Notes: generated by a model from the letters alone, not told the origin. A DNA stretch of 25,573 bases from Echinostoma caproni (GCA_900618425.1 UZAN01041770.1:29452-55024), one strand, 5' to 3'; shown: positions 1-11,195, counted from the first letter of the stretch. Numbers and translations are program-made.

Positions 1-14
1 TATATATATATATA
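1..14. repeat. TA dinucleotide microsatellite, cut by window edge
   Basis: The window opens with seven uninterrupted TA units. The array probably continues upstream, so its true length cannot be read here. Confidence 0.9.
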
Positions 15-2616
15 CCGACGTCTTCGTAGGAATCAACCCGAAGGTTTGCTGCGCTTAAGCAAGGAATACATGAGAAGTGAAATCTCTTCGAGCGTGTTTT
101 ACGTAAAATAACTGATTGATTTCACGTCGCTTATAGTTGTACACTTGTACTGGGTTTGCTCAGCAATCCACAGATTATCAGGTTGTATAAAAGGTCATTA
201 GGAATGGAGCCCTTAACTTTCTAATTCCTAAGTTAAATGGAAAGCATTGAACAGATTTATTTTTCACTGTATAACATCACACTGATAAAGTTAATAAATG
301 TTCATTTCTTGGTATGAAAATCATATTAGCGATAACTTCGCATTCCATTTTACAATCGCTCATGGTTTTCGTTTCAGTCGATCCAGTCGTTAGTAAACAG
401 AAGCGTGCACTTTAGTGCATCCTGTTGTAAGATGTTCATATGATTTCGGCACATAATCAACGGCATTTGTTTTCCAAAATCATTCAACTGCTGTCGAGGA
501 ATTCTGAAGGGTTATCTTTAACACTCACCTATTCGCTTTCTGCCTGTCTGTTATTAATATTTAGATTACATTTTATCATAATCTTTGCTCACTCTGCTGT
601 GTACCGTGAACTGGGCTAAACATTCATCTGTTTTGAGTCCACAAAGCACCCTTAGGCCGTAGCAGACATTACAGAATGCAAAACCACCACACACTATCCT
701 TAACCAGTCTGCGGGCCGTCGATCGTTTGGATTATTGTGTGGAATGACGTACAACTGTCTTCTAACTCGGTGATCACTGTTCAGTCAGCACAGCTATGAN
801 CTATGAATTTCGTTGCAAGCACCTGGGATGATGGCAGAGTAGCTTTATTTTCGAGCAGTCTTCGGTTCTTTTGTGATATTCTCAGTGTTCATTACCTCAA
901 AGCACAGTGGGTTTCTGATCCATATTGTTTTGTGCATTCATTTGCGGGACTCAAACTAACGTCCAAGGCATGTCGGGGTCGACTTTTCTGTTTGTATGCT
1001 TCAGTTGTTTCCAATCCGTTAATTGTTATCTGTCGTACTCCAGTATGCTATTAAAGACCAGGAGAGGAACAAAGTGAAACAGAGTATTACAAATACACAA
1101 TAGATGTTTATTTTAAATGACTGATGAGAACTCAGCTAGCAGGTCAATGATGAATGCAGTTAGAAATAATAAAGTAGATGGGATGCATCTGTATTTGGCC
1201 ACACATATGGTGATCAAACTGTGAATTCCAGTACTTTGTTTGGCCTTCAGTGATTTGGTGGTGAAAGCTCCATCTTTACTTGTCTCCTCTTCCACACAGT
1301 ACCTAAATGTGCCTCTAAAGTGGTTACTACTACTTGTTCGTTATGTTCAACCCGATTGTTGTCGCTAATCGGCCCATGACTCTTCAATATGAATCAACTT
1401 ACAGTGAAGTGAGATTTCTAACCAAAACTTTTTCGACACGTTTAATGAGGCAAACGACAACGGCAACGAATTGTATTGATTTTCAGTCATTTTTACAGTA
1501 TTCGTATTACAAATTATGTTGGTTCAATTTCACCTGTATGCTGAGCTTGGCGATTGGTTTGACACGAACGCTGCACTTTTCGCACAGAGATCGGGAGTCA
1601 AAATTTTTAGCTGAATCGCCACACCGACTGCTGGTATGCGTAGCTGGACACATTGGATCGATTTGGAGGCAGCGGGGATCTCTGCGATGATCAGCGTCCG
1701 AAATGTGTTTGAGGTTGCCCACTGGAGGCGGACTTGAATTCGTTTGAGGTGCTTAGGACAGAGCAGGTGATGTGCTTTCACCCTGAGAAATAATCGACTA
1801 GCCGAGCAACTGACGTGAAATGTGTCATGAACACATATCCCAATGAATAGATTAGCAAAAGTACCATCAGCAGCGGCGTCCTTCCATTATTCCTTAGGAT
1901 TATCATGATTAAATCATGGAATGAACATCAGGAACTTGCGATATTGAGGGTCGACCTCTACGCAGTATGGTGATTATATTGCTTGTCTGCCCCTCAATAC
2001 CTTCTAACTCGCGTTGTACACAATTATGCCCTATTCCTTTTGCGATGCTAATCACCTGTGATATCTTCCGGTTTAGGTTTTACGGACCACAGAGCTTTCC
2101 GCAGATTTACGAAAACAGTTGCATGTGCCAATGGGTTTACACACATCAATTTAGGTAATTTACAGTGACCAAACAGGTCAACACCTGCAACACTCAATGT
2201 TACGAAATTTGCCTGACAGTACCCAACCATTTATTCCAGCTTTCGCCAAGTATCCATCCACTTCAGCAACACAGAAAAAATGTGTAATCATTTATTGCTT
2301 TCAAAACTACATACCCTTGTTTGGTGCGATGTGCATCACAGCAGTCCTCTGGTGCTGATCTTACTCAACTGACTAGGAAACATTCTTTTCCGCACTCATG
2401 TTAATTAATTCGTGGATTTGTTTTCTAGTTTAACACAGCATTTGATGATGAACTTTTTCATTAAACATATTACTGAAAATGCACCTCTTGAATGAACCAA
2501 ATAACTGAATTAATTTGGCATGGGTTAACTGGATAGGCAGCTTCTCAAATATAAGATAAAATGCCTTCCAAAACTCCAGGGGTAGAAAGAATGCATGGAG
2601 ATCACTGGAACTTTAC
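15..2616. other. No supported gene; single N at 800
   Basis: I read both strands and found no domain, signal peptide with splice donor, or RNA gene. Short open frames (the longest 118 codons, at 1334-1690 on +) have no recognisable motif. A TATA-like octamer at about 185-193 is followed only by a six-codon frame. The single N at 800 is flanked on both sides by the same hexamer CTATGA, which suggests two contig ends joined without merging their overlap. Confidence 0.6.
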
Positions 2617-2728
2617 ATGAGTTTTCTCAGCATCCCAAATGAGTATTACCTCGTTGATTTTTTGGTTAAACATTTGACTAATAATGACATGGGTATGTTT
2701 CCCTTATGGTTACCTCTGCCTGTTTTAG

Positions 2729-2856
2729 GTTTCGTTTGTACACAAGCAAATGTTCATATGTGCACCAATCACTGTTTGAAGAGTTCGTCTACTGATGTCT
2801 TGGCTAATCCATGGCAGAGTTGTCCCTCGTCGCTGTTATTCAGAACAATTAAATAA
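2729..2856 (+). CDS. Candidate 3'-terminal exon, unknown cysteine-containing product
   Basis: A strong acceptor (TACCTCTGCCTGTTTTAG) ends at 2728. From there the frame is open for 42 codons and ends in TAA at 2854-2856. The stop codon overlaps a canonical AATAAA polyadenylation signal at 2852-2857. The encoded stretch has four cysteines spaced C-x7-C-x3-C-x15-C and matches no family I know. No convincing upstream exon or signal peptide was found on this strand. The frame is also open upstream to an ATG at 2617, so an unspliced 79-codon reading is possible. This could be chance: a good acceptor plus a short open frame is expected occasionally in 25 kb. Confidence 0.22.
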
Positions 2857-4084
2857 AAGCTATTACAGTTGCCTAACTACTTTCATGTAGGAACACTCTA
2901 TTACTCCGTTTAGTGCAAAAGTTAGCATGTTCATGCAACACCGTCTGGCTGACTTTGATCGGTGTGGAAAAGTGAGAGATCACTACTAATTAGATGTTCT
3001 ATTCCATCTTATGAACAGTAAAAAACATAAAGACAAAGCACGAGTAAAGGAGATCTGACACGCAGAACGACAGTTGGCAATCGGGAAATAATTCACCCAA
3101 GGCTCATGCATGTGAATCGTATGTTTTCCCGTAATTACCTCAAAATCACTAATTCGAATATCGGACAGAAATGAAATGAAATAGAGCACTGGAGAGCGAA
3201 ATTGTTCATTTTAAAGAATGTATGAGAAATTAGTTAAGACATCACTTTGTATTAAGAAATTACTCATTTCCCTAGTAGCACGATGAGCTCTCACAGTGAA
3301 AGCGTTTTGTGAAACGTCTGTTCCTGATGGCTAATCGAACCTGTAGTGTGACGGATTATTCGCTCGAGATGCGAAGTAAATGCATACGGTGTCAACACAC
3401 GAAGCTCCGTTGTAACACTTAACCCAGCGTGTTATTAGGCAAGGCAAACCGAGAACCGTGAAAGAAACGGTAGCTTCAGCTTCCAAATTATGGGTTGCGT
3501 TGTGCTTTCAATTGCAAGTTGAATAAGTACTCCGGCCGCTAAAAGAAAATTACTGAGATCGTCTATCATCCGAACCTATTACAGTCAATCGCGTGCTGTG
3601 TCGTACCACTCAGGGATCTGAAAAAGGGAGCGAAATCCTGAAACTGCGATACACTATATTATTCGGTAGGGTATGCTTTTAAATAGTATGGAAAATCAAC
3701 TGGGATGTTTGCGACAAAATAAACAGGATCGATAAAATGTACGTTACTCCCTCTACTTGTTCCCGTCGATTATTGAATATAATTTACTGTTTGGTTAAAG
3801 CACGATTCAAATATCATGTATCATGTAAACTTTATTTATCGAGGAAAGTTTAATCATTTATGAAGCCCTTAGCTTTACATTAGAACGGTACACTCTGAAT
3901 GCAGCCCTTTTTCAACTTCAAGTAACCATTTATCCTGACACTACTTATCTTTCCTTTAGGAAAGTTTTCTAGATTACCTTTCTGAATTTCATTCCATTCA
4001 TTTGCAATGTAAGGGTGACCACTGAATTGAGTACAAAAGAGCTTCGGTTATAATGACATCACAAAACTAGGACCCAGCTAACGA
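2857..4084. other. No supported gene
   Basis: AT-rich sequence with stops in all frames every few dozen codons. No repeat match to the rest of the window was noticed. Confidence 0.6.
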
Positions 4085-4625
4085 CACGGACTATACTTTT
4101 TCAACTTCAAGAGAATTCGCCCTAACTTCAAATGAATCCCACCAATCGCACTCCACTCAAAATCCCCTAAATGTTTACTGGCATTTCGGTCGTCAAGCTT
4201 CACCTATTGGACCGGGTCTATTAAATCCCCGTGCAGACCGAATGAACCCACTTCTGCGAAAACAAACAGAAGTACTTTTTGAATGAGTTACCGAGCGAGG
4301 ATGAAAGTTCCGTTGGGGTGAGATCTGACCGTTCATCTTCCCCCCCCCCCTACTCCCGCTTGGGAAACGGTATGCATTTGTGCGTTGATCATGTGTGTCT
4401 CATAAACGGGAGTGAACTAACCCAACGGTGATTGACCTCGGTCGGTAGTATAGATCAGTGGGCCTTGACCAGTTGAGTGGATAATGCGATGCTATACAAA
4501 AGTGTGAGTGTGCTCATAAACTGTTTCATGGGTTGATTCAGCCTATACTCTCGGTGACAGTGAGTGGAATTCCATTGAGGTCGGATTTCCATAGAACTTT
4601 ATCACTTTTAGGGAACGAATGCATT
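4085..4625 (+). repeat. Dispersed repeat family A, copy 1
   Basis: This block aligns in the same orientation with 6752-7215. Shared landmarks, in order, are a TTTTYAA-SttcaagWgaat start, a GGACCGGGTCT / GAACCGGGCCT block, an AAATCCCCGT / GAAACCCCGT block, and a nearly identical TTTGAATGAGTTACCGA core at about 4278. Then come GGGAGTGAACTAACCC versus GAGAATGAACCATCCC, and a closing AATTCCATTGAGG. Identity is moderate overall and high in the core, so the copies are old. It carries an 11-nt C run at 4340-4350. No long open frame or terminal repeat is evident. It could be a non-autonomous element or a non-coding end of a larger retroelement. Exact ends are uncertain by tens of bases. Confidence 0.7.
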
Positions 4626-6107
4626 GACCTAACTTGCATCATTCGGAGACACAACAGCTAACAAAGGCTGAACATTGACAGTGGAATATGATGTAAGAAA
4701 TAGCAGTAATTAGGATAATACACTTAGGTTTCCTTCAACGAACACCGAATTAACTACTGTGTTATGTATAAAAGGCAACTGGCGGAAGCTGTGATACCTA
4801 GTGGCTTGCAACTAACATAGGCATCCGGCCATGTCGTTATATTCAGTGCTCGCTTGATAGAAAACAATGGAGTGACTATTGTAATCAGCTTTTCCTTTCG
4901 AAGCACTTGCCACAGAGAAATCATGAATAGATCAATGATGATTCCTCCTTCATCCGCAAGGAAAATAAATCCAACTGTTGATGGTCATTTTGACTAAACT
5001 GCAATAGACCCCAGTGGTTGATATTTTGCACCATTTGCACCCCAGAGAGAAGCAAAATATCTAAACATGCAGCTTAGTCTGCCGGTTTTACATGATATTT
5101 TGGTTTTAACACTGCAAAAACTGTCCGTCTTGATCTGCCTTTAATCACCACATGCCCTGGAAAACATTTCCTACCGAGGGGTTGTTTCTGCTGGTAATTA
5201 TCGAAAAACGTAAATTGGATAGCCAGCCTACGATAGTTTTAAATATGCTCTGACTACTATGAAATTTATCAGGTACCAGGCACATTAACTTCAACACTTA
5301 CCACTTTCTGACTTATATCTCCCAGTCACAAAACATTCAGCCATTAAAACAAAGAATCAAAGATCAAATGTGATCAAGATCAAACATTTGGGATCTGTCG
5401 GATAGTGTACACGGACATGGTTAGACGTATGCTGACAGTGATCCTTCGTGATTTGAGACTTGGTAGCATCAGTAATGTTTTCTAAGTAATCCATTATTCA
5501 ATACTATTGGTTCAGTCGACCTTAAGGATCACCCGCCATGATCTTGGCATATTATTTCCGGAGCTCCGTCTGCATGTAACCTTTGTTTTAACTGAAATAA
5601 CACAATATCTAATAATCTGTCCGTACTACAACTGAAGATTCACTTAACCGGAAACACCCTGTCGAGAAGAAGAAATTTCGGATGAGATACATTTGCCCTT
5701 TCATTCGTTGAACTTGTGTCAGATGGCAATGGGTGATCACATTTCACAAGTCAATTCACACACTTCCTAAATCATCTGTGTGTGGTGCGGAAAGCCGACC
5801 GTAATGTTTCGATCTTTCCCTGTTCGTTAAAAACAACTTACAGTTTTCATTCATCGCAAGCGGGATTTAACGAACGATGAGAAAACAGATTTCGTCTGGC
5901 TGAACGCATCAGGTGTGAGTTTACGGAAACATGCCAAGGTTTCGACTGTTTCAATCCACTACAAACTTCTACCAACAGATTTGGTTTAGAGTGAAATTAA
6001 TATATTCAGGAAAATGCTAGTTTGAATGGATGAGTTCAGTAACAAGGTGAAAAGGGATGTGTCCTCAGTCGCCCAGCTCAGCTCGCTTCAGAGAAGAACA
6101 ACAGTCA
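4626..6107. other. No supported gene
   Basis: No coding region, repeat or RNA was recognised. A TATAAAAGG motif near 4766 is followed by an ATG at 4831 that opens only seven codons, so it is not taken as a promoter. Confidence 0.55.
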
Positions 6108-6296
6108 CTACTTTTTGAGTTTATGGTAAATAGCTCGTTTACACAACCTTTCGTGGTTCCAATCATTCGGTAAATAAGTTACAACGTAGTGTCCGCGAGG
6201 CCATTGAACTTTTTCTTTTATCTGAGTCTCACTGGAGCCACGGATACTATTTTGTAACATATTTCCTCGTGAATTCATCAATGGAGATAACTCTTC
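6108..6296 (-). CDS. Candidate terminal exon, unknown charged protein
   Basis: Read on the minus strand, a pyrimidine-rich acceptor (CGATTTTCTTCTGCCTGAG) precedes about 62 open codons ending in TAG at 6110-6108. The product is hydrophilic and amphipathic: an acidic start (EELSPL), a central QIKEKVQWPRGHY stretch and a basic tail (HKLKK). It resembles a real soluble protein more than random translation does, but I recognise no domain. The frame is open slightly further upstream, to 6323, with no ATG. No polyadenylation signal was seen just downstream. No partner exon was identified, so this remains a weak candidate. Confidence 0.2.
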   Translation of the reverse strand, partial: EELSPLMNSRGNMLQNSIRGSSETQIKEKVQWPRGHYVVTYLPNDWNHERLCKRAIYHKLKK

Positions 6297-6469
6297 CTCA
6301 GGCAGAAGAAAATCGTTGATCAATAGTTAAGTAACCGGAGGTAGAATACTTAACATCCAAAACTTGACACTCCACGGAGTACAGAGTTATCATCGTTTGT
6401 GGGATCATGGATGACTCACATAATCTAATCACCACCTGTCTCATCCACTAAACTATAAGGATAGCAGAA

Positions 6470-6655
6470 ATGCAATCAGGCTATGGAAGGAGGCAACAGG
6501 TTGATCATTTATGCAATAAAGACAAGAACCTGTGCGATGAACCCGATTATCAAAGGGAAAAGTTGCACGTAGCTGATTGTTGCCCTAGGCATGGTGGATG
6601 TAATGTAATACTAAACTTGGACATTACAGAAGAAAATGTGATTTCTGTTAACTAG
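6470..6655 (+). CDS. Small ORF, cysteine-containing, unknown
   Basis: An ATG-initiated frame of 61 codons ending in TAG. It has five cysteines (residues 15, 22, 37, 38 and 44, pattern C-x6-C-x14-CC-x5-C), is hydrophilic and lacks a signal peptide. The double cysteine followed by PRHGGC is the only notable motif, and I do not recognise a family. A preceding ACTATAAG at 6450 could act as a splice acceptor just before the ATG, which would make this an internal exon. Its length is within chance expectation. Confidence 0.15.
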   Translation: MQSGYGRRQQVDHLCNKDKNLCDEPDYQREKLHVADCCPRHGGCNVILNLDITEENVISVN

Positions 6656-6751
6656 TAAATGAGTTTGAATTGCATTGTCAATCGTATCTCTCAACATCAG
6701 AGGTGGATAGACAGTCGCATTCGAATCAAAAGAATCGGTGTAATTTGAGGT

Positions 6752-7215
6752 TGGCTAGACCTTTTTAAGTTCAAGTGAATCCAAGCAAACACATTCTCCC
6801 AGGAACCCAGTGAATGGATTGATTCGTTTGCTATCAGACTTCCCGGTTGAACCGGGCCTGTCGAAACCCCGTCCAGTCGGAGTGAACTGATTTCTCAATA
6901 GACAAACAAATCAATGAGTTTTTTGAATGAGTTACCGACTCAAGTTTCATTGGGGTGGGTTTTGACTGTTCGTTACCACCAGCCCCACTCGAGTACGTTG
7001 ATAGTGTGAACTGTTGACGAGAATGAACCATCCCGGTGGTAATTGGTCTCGATCGGCCGAGTAAGAAAGCAACTCACGTCAAAATGTATCAATACGTCGG
7101 TCGCCATGCTCCGACGTGAATATTGGAATGAATCATTGCATGAGTGGGTTCAGTCAAGGCCCTCAGTAGCCTATTGAGTAAATTCCATTGAGGCAGAGGT
7201 TCTTTCGAATAAAAC
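6752..7215 (+). repeat. Dispersed repeat family A, copy 2
   Basis: Second copy of the element at 4085-4625, same orientation, about 2.6 kb downstream. It carries a 15-nt near-perfect palindrome, CCCGGTTGAACCGGG, at about 6842, which is degenerate in copy 1. The TTTGAATGAGTTACCGA core lies at about 6923 and the closing AATTCCATTGAGG at about 7182. The copy is shorter than copy 1 through internal deletions around the C-run region. It ends roughly 200 bp before the CUB-like gene, so it may lie in that gene's 5' flank. Confidence 0.7.
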
Positions 7216-7411
7216 TGATTCTTTTGAGCCAAATGCAACTGACTGAATACCTTTGGCAATATTCTTAAGAATGGTATAAGGATACAATGAAAGAATTAGC
7301 AGTATTTCACCTAAAAAGCAAGATTAAAGTTGAACTCATTCACTAACTAACGGAAATTAGATTTTTTCTCTGTAACTCTATGATAACTATTGCGTTCTAT
7401 CTGAAATACCA

Positions 7412-7933
7412 ATGGCGACAACCTTTCATTTGCAGCTTCTCCTTTTGTTACTCAGCTTTGTTGCATATTTCAAATTTATTCAAATTCAATCCTGCGATTC
7501 AGGTGAAATACTGTTACTTTTTCCATTGCATCCATATAGAATTATGGGGTTCCCAGTGGAGTGCAACTGTTGGTATTCATTTACAATTAGGCCGAATACA
7601 CTAGAAGTTCAAGTCGTTCGTATTTCGTTTAATACCTAATTCCTTATCAAAACCGCATTCACGAGAAACCACGTAATTTTACCCAAATCTATCAGTTGTT
7701 ATGACTATTTGAAGTACGTTGATTTCATATCGACATTCCATGCTATCAGTGTACGATATGGAATCTTTCCATGCTTTTCTGGTGAAAATGCGTACCATAG
7801 TGTCTGTGATCAACCATACTTTCGTTCGTTGGTTCTTGTTGTTGTCGTCGTTGTTACCGATATAATGAAATCAGTCGATACATTCATTATGGCCAGCTTT
7901 GATCCACATCAGTGCCAATGTTATTGGCCATGA
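7412..7933 (+). CDS. Likely secreted single-CUB-domain protein, frame interrupted by one stop
   Basis: From ATG 7412 the frame encodes a signal peptide with a seven-leucine core (residues 8-14 are LQLLLLL), then a CUB-like domain. Cysteines at 28 and 53 are separated by the usual spacing, and the second sits in CWYSFTIRP, the CUB C-x-W-x-I-x-x-P signature. A strand EVQVVRISF follows. After an in-frame TAA (7637-7639) the same frame resumes with SCYDYLKYVD, the CUB third-cysteine motif (C-YDYLEV-D). A fourth cysteine follows at about residue 121, and a closing strand LVLVVVVVVTD...FIMASF ends the domain before TGA at 7931-7933. CUB domains are extracellular beta-sandwiches that bind proteins or glycans. 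A GT-AG segment at 7627-7665 is 39 nt, contains a CTAAT branch-like site and the stop, and keeps frame when removed, giving about 160 residues. The donor GTTTAA is weak, so a pseudogene with one nonsense mutation is the alternative. The domain call comes from motif order, not a search. Confidence 0.5.
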
Positions 7934-8323
7934 CCTCAGTGTCTGATTATGCTCAACAAGTGACTGACGAGGTGAAAGTCCACCGCTCAAGTAGTAAGGG
8001 GAGCGTTACACCCACTTTACGATGACCAGTAACCTCTCCGAATTCCTTCGTATCCCGTATAAAGGACTCCTGCAATTATCGTTCAACGATTCAGGTTAGT
8101 GTAACAGGGGCTATCGATCGATTGGAGAACTAACATCCTACTGAATACCCTTCTTACCAGCTACGTCAATCGCGATTATCGTTCATTCGTTTGCACAGAT
8201 AAGATAGTGCCAAAATGCCAATCAGCGAGAATAATTTTGCGGCGACAGTCTTGGCTTTGATAACCAGAAGAAAAATACTAGAAAAGCTGGATAAAAACAT
8301 AATTATCCTCTCAGTAACGCAAA
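7934..8323. other. No supported gene
   Basis: Downstream flank of the CUB-like gene. A TATAAAGG-like motif occurs at about 8058, but no coding start with support follows. No clear polyadenylation signal for the CUB-like gene was seen in the first 150 bp. Confidence 0.5.
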
Positions 8324-8596
8324 TCAAACCAGTGTAGAGTACAGCGGTTTAGTTGTATCAAAATCACAAACTGTCATCTGTCTTAGCTTGACTCTGCTAG
8401 AAATCAACAGACGCTCTCTGTTATTTCTGTTTCTTCCAGATTTGTATTGGGCAAAACAAACTCCATTCGCGACTACGCACGTGTTCTCCGAATGTTGCTG
8501 AAGCATTACAGGTAGAGCATCACTTATGATCAAGCGGTCCGCTGACTGTGGCAGCAATCGCTTCCAGCTCCATCGCGCATCATCAACCAGAATCAC
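8324..8596 (-). CDS. Unassigned 90-codon open frame
   Basis: An open minus-strand frame of 90 codons, a little GC-richer than its flanks and without an ATG at its upstream end. It has charged and hydrophobic stretches (VDDARWSWKRL, SGRNRNNRERL) with no domain I recognise. It could be an internal exon, because an AG follows a short pyrimidine stretch near its 5' end. Its length is near what chance gives in this window. Listed only because composition and residue mix look protein-like. Confidence 0.15.
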   Translation of the reverse strand: MILVDDARWSWKRLLPQSADRLIISDALPVMLQQHSENTCVVANGVCFAQYKSGRNRNNRERLLISSRVKLRQMTVCDFDTTKPLYSTLV

Positions 8597-8899
8597 ACTT
8601 CCGAGAAACAGACTCCATCAACGGCAGCACAAAATAGCTGTGGAGCCGTTCCATGTGCTTATCATTTAATTATTATTCGCATATGTAGTATCTGTTGTAC
8701 TACAAGACTACTTATCAGTTGCATTCCATGTTTCTTTCCCTTATGAATAACTTCAGCTTTTCTTACATCCTAAGGCGCCTACAGTCTTGAAATTTATATA
8801 TTCAAGTTGCGTATTTGACGAACTTTTAATGCTTTGATTATGGTATGCATATTCGTTGAATTGCCTTTTCTGGTTGATAAAATTTTCCCAACTTTTACC

Positions 8900-9310
8900 T
8901 TGTTAATAAAATTCCTACGCCGTTAGGGTCCGAACCGCAAAATCCCATATGATTTGCACGTTTGATACCCCAAAACACTATGTAAGCTTGCGATGTTTGT
9001 TTGTTTATTATCTGACCCTTTGCTCTTCTAAGTATACTGTTGGATATCACCGTTAAGATAGCACCAGCTTCGTCCAAGAGCGACTCTGATTGCTTGTCCC
9101 AAACGACTTAATGGATCCGCAACAGCCCCAACGCGTCTCAATGATAGCGCAACAATACCAGGCGGTCTCAACAGCCCTAGGTTATGCAATATAATGTAGA
9201 AAGTGAGACCGGAACCAAACAGTGTATTTGAACGCAAATTAAGGTGGCGTAGTACGGCGCGTTGAACGACCCAGTTGGAAGTGTATGGAAGCAACGCGCA
9301 CCAATGTTCA
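8900..9310. other. GC-richer block of unknown origin
   Basis: This stretch is visibly richer in CpG-containing sequence (GCGCGTTG, GGCGTAGTACGGCGCG, CAACGCG) than its AT-rich flanks, and frames are open on the minus strand for 88 codons. This resembles an inserted element such as a solo LTR or a SINE/LINE fragment, but I could not find matching ends, a target-site duplication or another copy in the window. Confidence 0.25.
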
Positions 9311-10912
9311 GTGAAACAAGAATGTGACTATAAAACAAGAGCGACAAAGTAGAGTCTATAAAACACCTCTGGCAATGCGTTCTAATCTGATTGCATTTAC
9401 TATGCCATACCTAAATCTATTGTACTGTCATTCTTTATCGTTTTATTCTGAAACTAAATCGTAATGTAAACCTTTACCATATCGTACCGCAACCTCCTGA
9501 TTGGGATTTTACTGATACACTACTGTTACGCTTCTCTGTCTGCCGGGTAGAAACGTTTTCCATAATTACTATCGCGGAAGTCTACCGCCACCCTGTAATT
9601 TGGTTGCACACCTGGTTGTAATTTTTATTTACCGTTTTGTTGCTACTGCATGATTTAAAACCCACAATTCGTACAATTATCGATAAACACGGCCACTTTA
9701 CTGAGCATCGTTCTGCTGCTCGTGGCCGTAATCCGCCCATTTCATTAAGAGACAAAGTAAACGACAGCACACACCCGTTACATTAGTTGTAGGCTGCCTT
9801 AATTCACTCCAACTCCGAGCATTAGGCAAAAAAACCAACTTGCACCAACCAAGTAACTTATGCGTTTATCTGACTGAGATAACTTCCGATCCACTTACTG
9901 ATTCACATTCATGTTCTTTTTGAGACGCTGAGACTTGACAGAAACTTCTTAAATATCCCACTTCTTCATCATTAACTTCATGATAGGCGATTTCTTCGTC
10001 ACTCATTTTTTTACAAAGGATGCTCTCCATCATTCGGAGCTCACCATGTATTTCCTTCATAGCGCTAAGCCATGCCAAGTTTTCACCGCTAACGGCATTG
10101 AACTTATCGTTCGGTTATCTGGCGGTATGTTTCCTAAGGCGCATTAGAGTTGAAAATTCCCAGATAATCGTTCGATTGAATATACAGCCAATCTCCTGTT
10201 ATTTCTCACCCATGTGAAGTCGCATTTTACAATGTCTGCCCACCTTTCAGAAAACAGTGTAAACAGTTTTCCTTGAAATATCAAGTGATTTCACCGGATA
10301 ACTCTTGGTTACACCTGGCTCCTTCAACATTTACAACACATCCTGTTTCTCGCTGACAGACACGCACTTGCACATTGTCACGTCTGGAACCACTGGCATC
10401 AATATGCCTTCCTCACAAGGGTTATCCAATTAGGGAATAGCCTCATGTTTGCTTCACACCAGGTGAAACCTCACTGGCTAAATGCGACGTTGCAGGTCGG
10501 TTGGCCAATGTTCAGACCGTACATCAGTCAGCGACCAAGTGACGATCAGAAAGTGGAGTACACTGAGGGGGGCAACATCGAATATTCAGGACCAGAGCAG
10601 TTACATATACGGTTGTTTTAGGTTTGCTGAACACTGGGAACATTAGAAAATGCAACTGCACGTGGGTGCGACATAAGATATTGTCTTTATGAAGCTGAAC
10701 TCAAAATCATCTATCGGACAAACGGAACACCCATTCACCCGGCAAAAAAAAACATTTTTCTCTGTACGCTGACTCCGGTTTGATCAACCAATTCCAATGG
10801 GGCTGCGAATTGACCTATGGGGACAGAACAGAGCGACAGTTACAGAACCGGTTGGTTGAGGATATTCCAAACTGAGTCCACATTATGACACACCCACACA
10901 GAATACATCAAA
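9311..10912. other. No supported gene
   Basis: No domain, repeat match or RNA gene was recognised on either strand. An A-run of eight at about 10745 and scattered short frames are the only features. Confidence 0.55.
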
Positions 10913-11066
10913 TCACAAATTCATCTTTATGTTAACAAGAATAGTTAATCTTATTAATACTGATGGTAGAACTGCTGCCATTAAAACGATAACTACTATC
11001 GACGATAAGGCCAAAACGAATGGCATCACTAGAATTCCTGGTTTTCTGTTCTTCAGCGAAATTTTG
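10913..11066 (-). CDS. Candidate 3'-terminal exon encoding a C-terminal membrane anchor
   Basis: On the minus strand a good acceptor (CACCTAAATATTTTTACAG) is followed by 50 codons ending in TGA. A short basic segment (SLKNRKPG) precedes a hydrophobic run of about 30 residues containing VLALSSIVVIVLMAAVL, then a basic/polar tail ending NIKMNL. That is the layout of a transmembrane helix near a C-terminus. The exon starts in phase 2. I looked for upstream exons on the same strand (12.0-12.3 kb and 12.9-13.1 kb have frames with N-glycosylation motifs), but none joined with consistent phase, so no gene model is proposed. No family is recognised. Hydrophobic frames arise easily from T-rich DNA, which limits confidence. 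Confidence 0.27.
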
Positions 11067-11195
11067 CTGTAAAAATATTTAGGTGGTAAAAGGCTGCAGT
11101 ACAACCTTCCTTGCTCAGCAAATACCACGTGAAGACCCATTACCAAATCAGCGCTCTTTGCAGGAATTCGAACAAACGCATTTTTAGTTTATCTT

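Noticed and set aside
184..193. TATAAAAGG promoter-like motif
   Set aside because: The first downstream ATG opens only six codons and no splice donor follows.
1507..1781. Minus-strand frame with several Cys/His, considered as a gag zinc knuckle or nucleic-acid-binding domain
   Set aside because: The C-x2-C-x4-H-x4-C spacing could not be met in any frame.
3440..3480. Sequence resembling a trans-spliced leader (ACGGTTCTCGG on the minus strand)
   Set aside because: Only a short stretch resembles fluke leader RNAs. The full leader, its GT donor and an Sm site were not found.
4765..4774. Second TATAAAAGG motif
   Set aside because: The following ATG (4831) runs into a stop after seven codons, and no exon could be supported.
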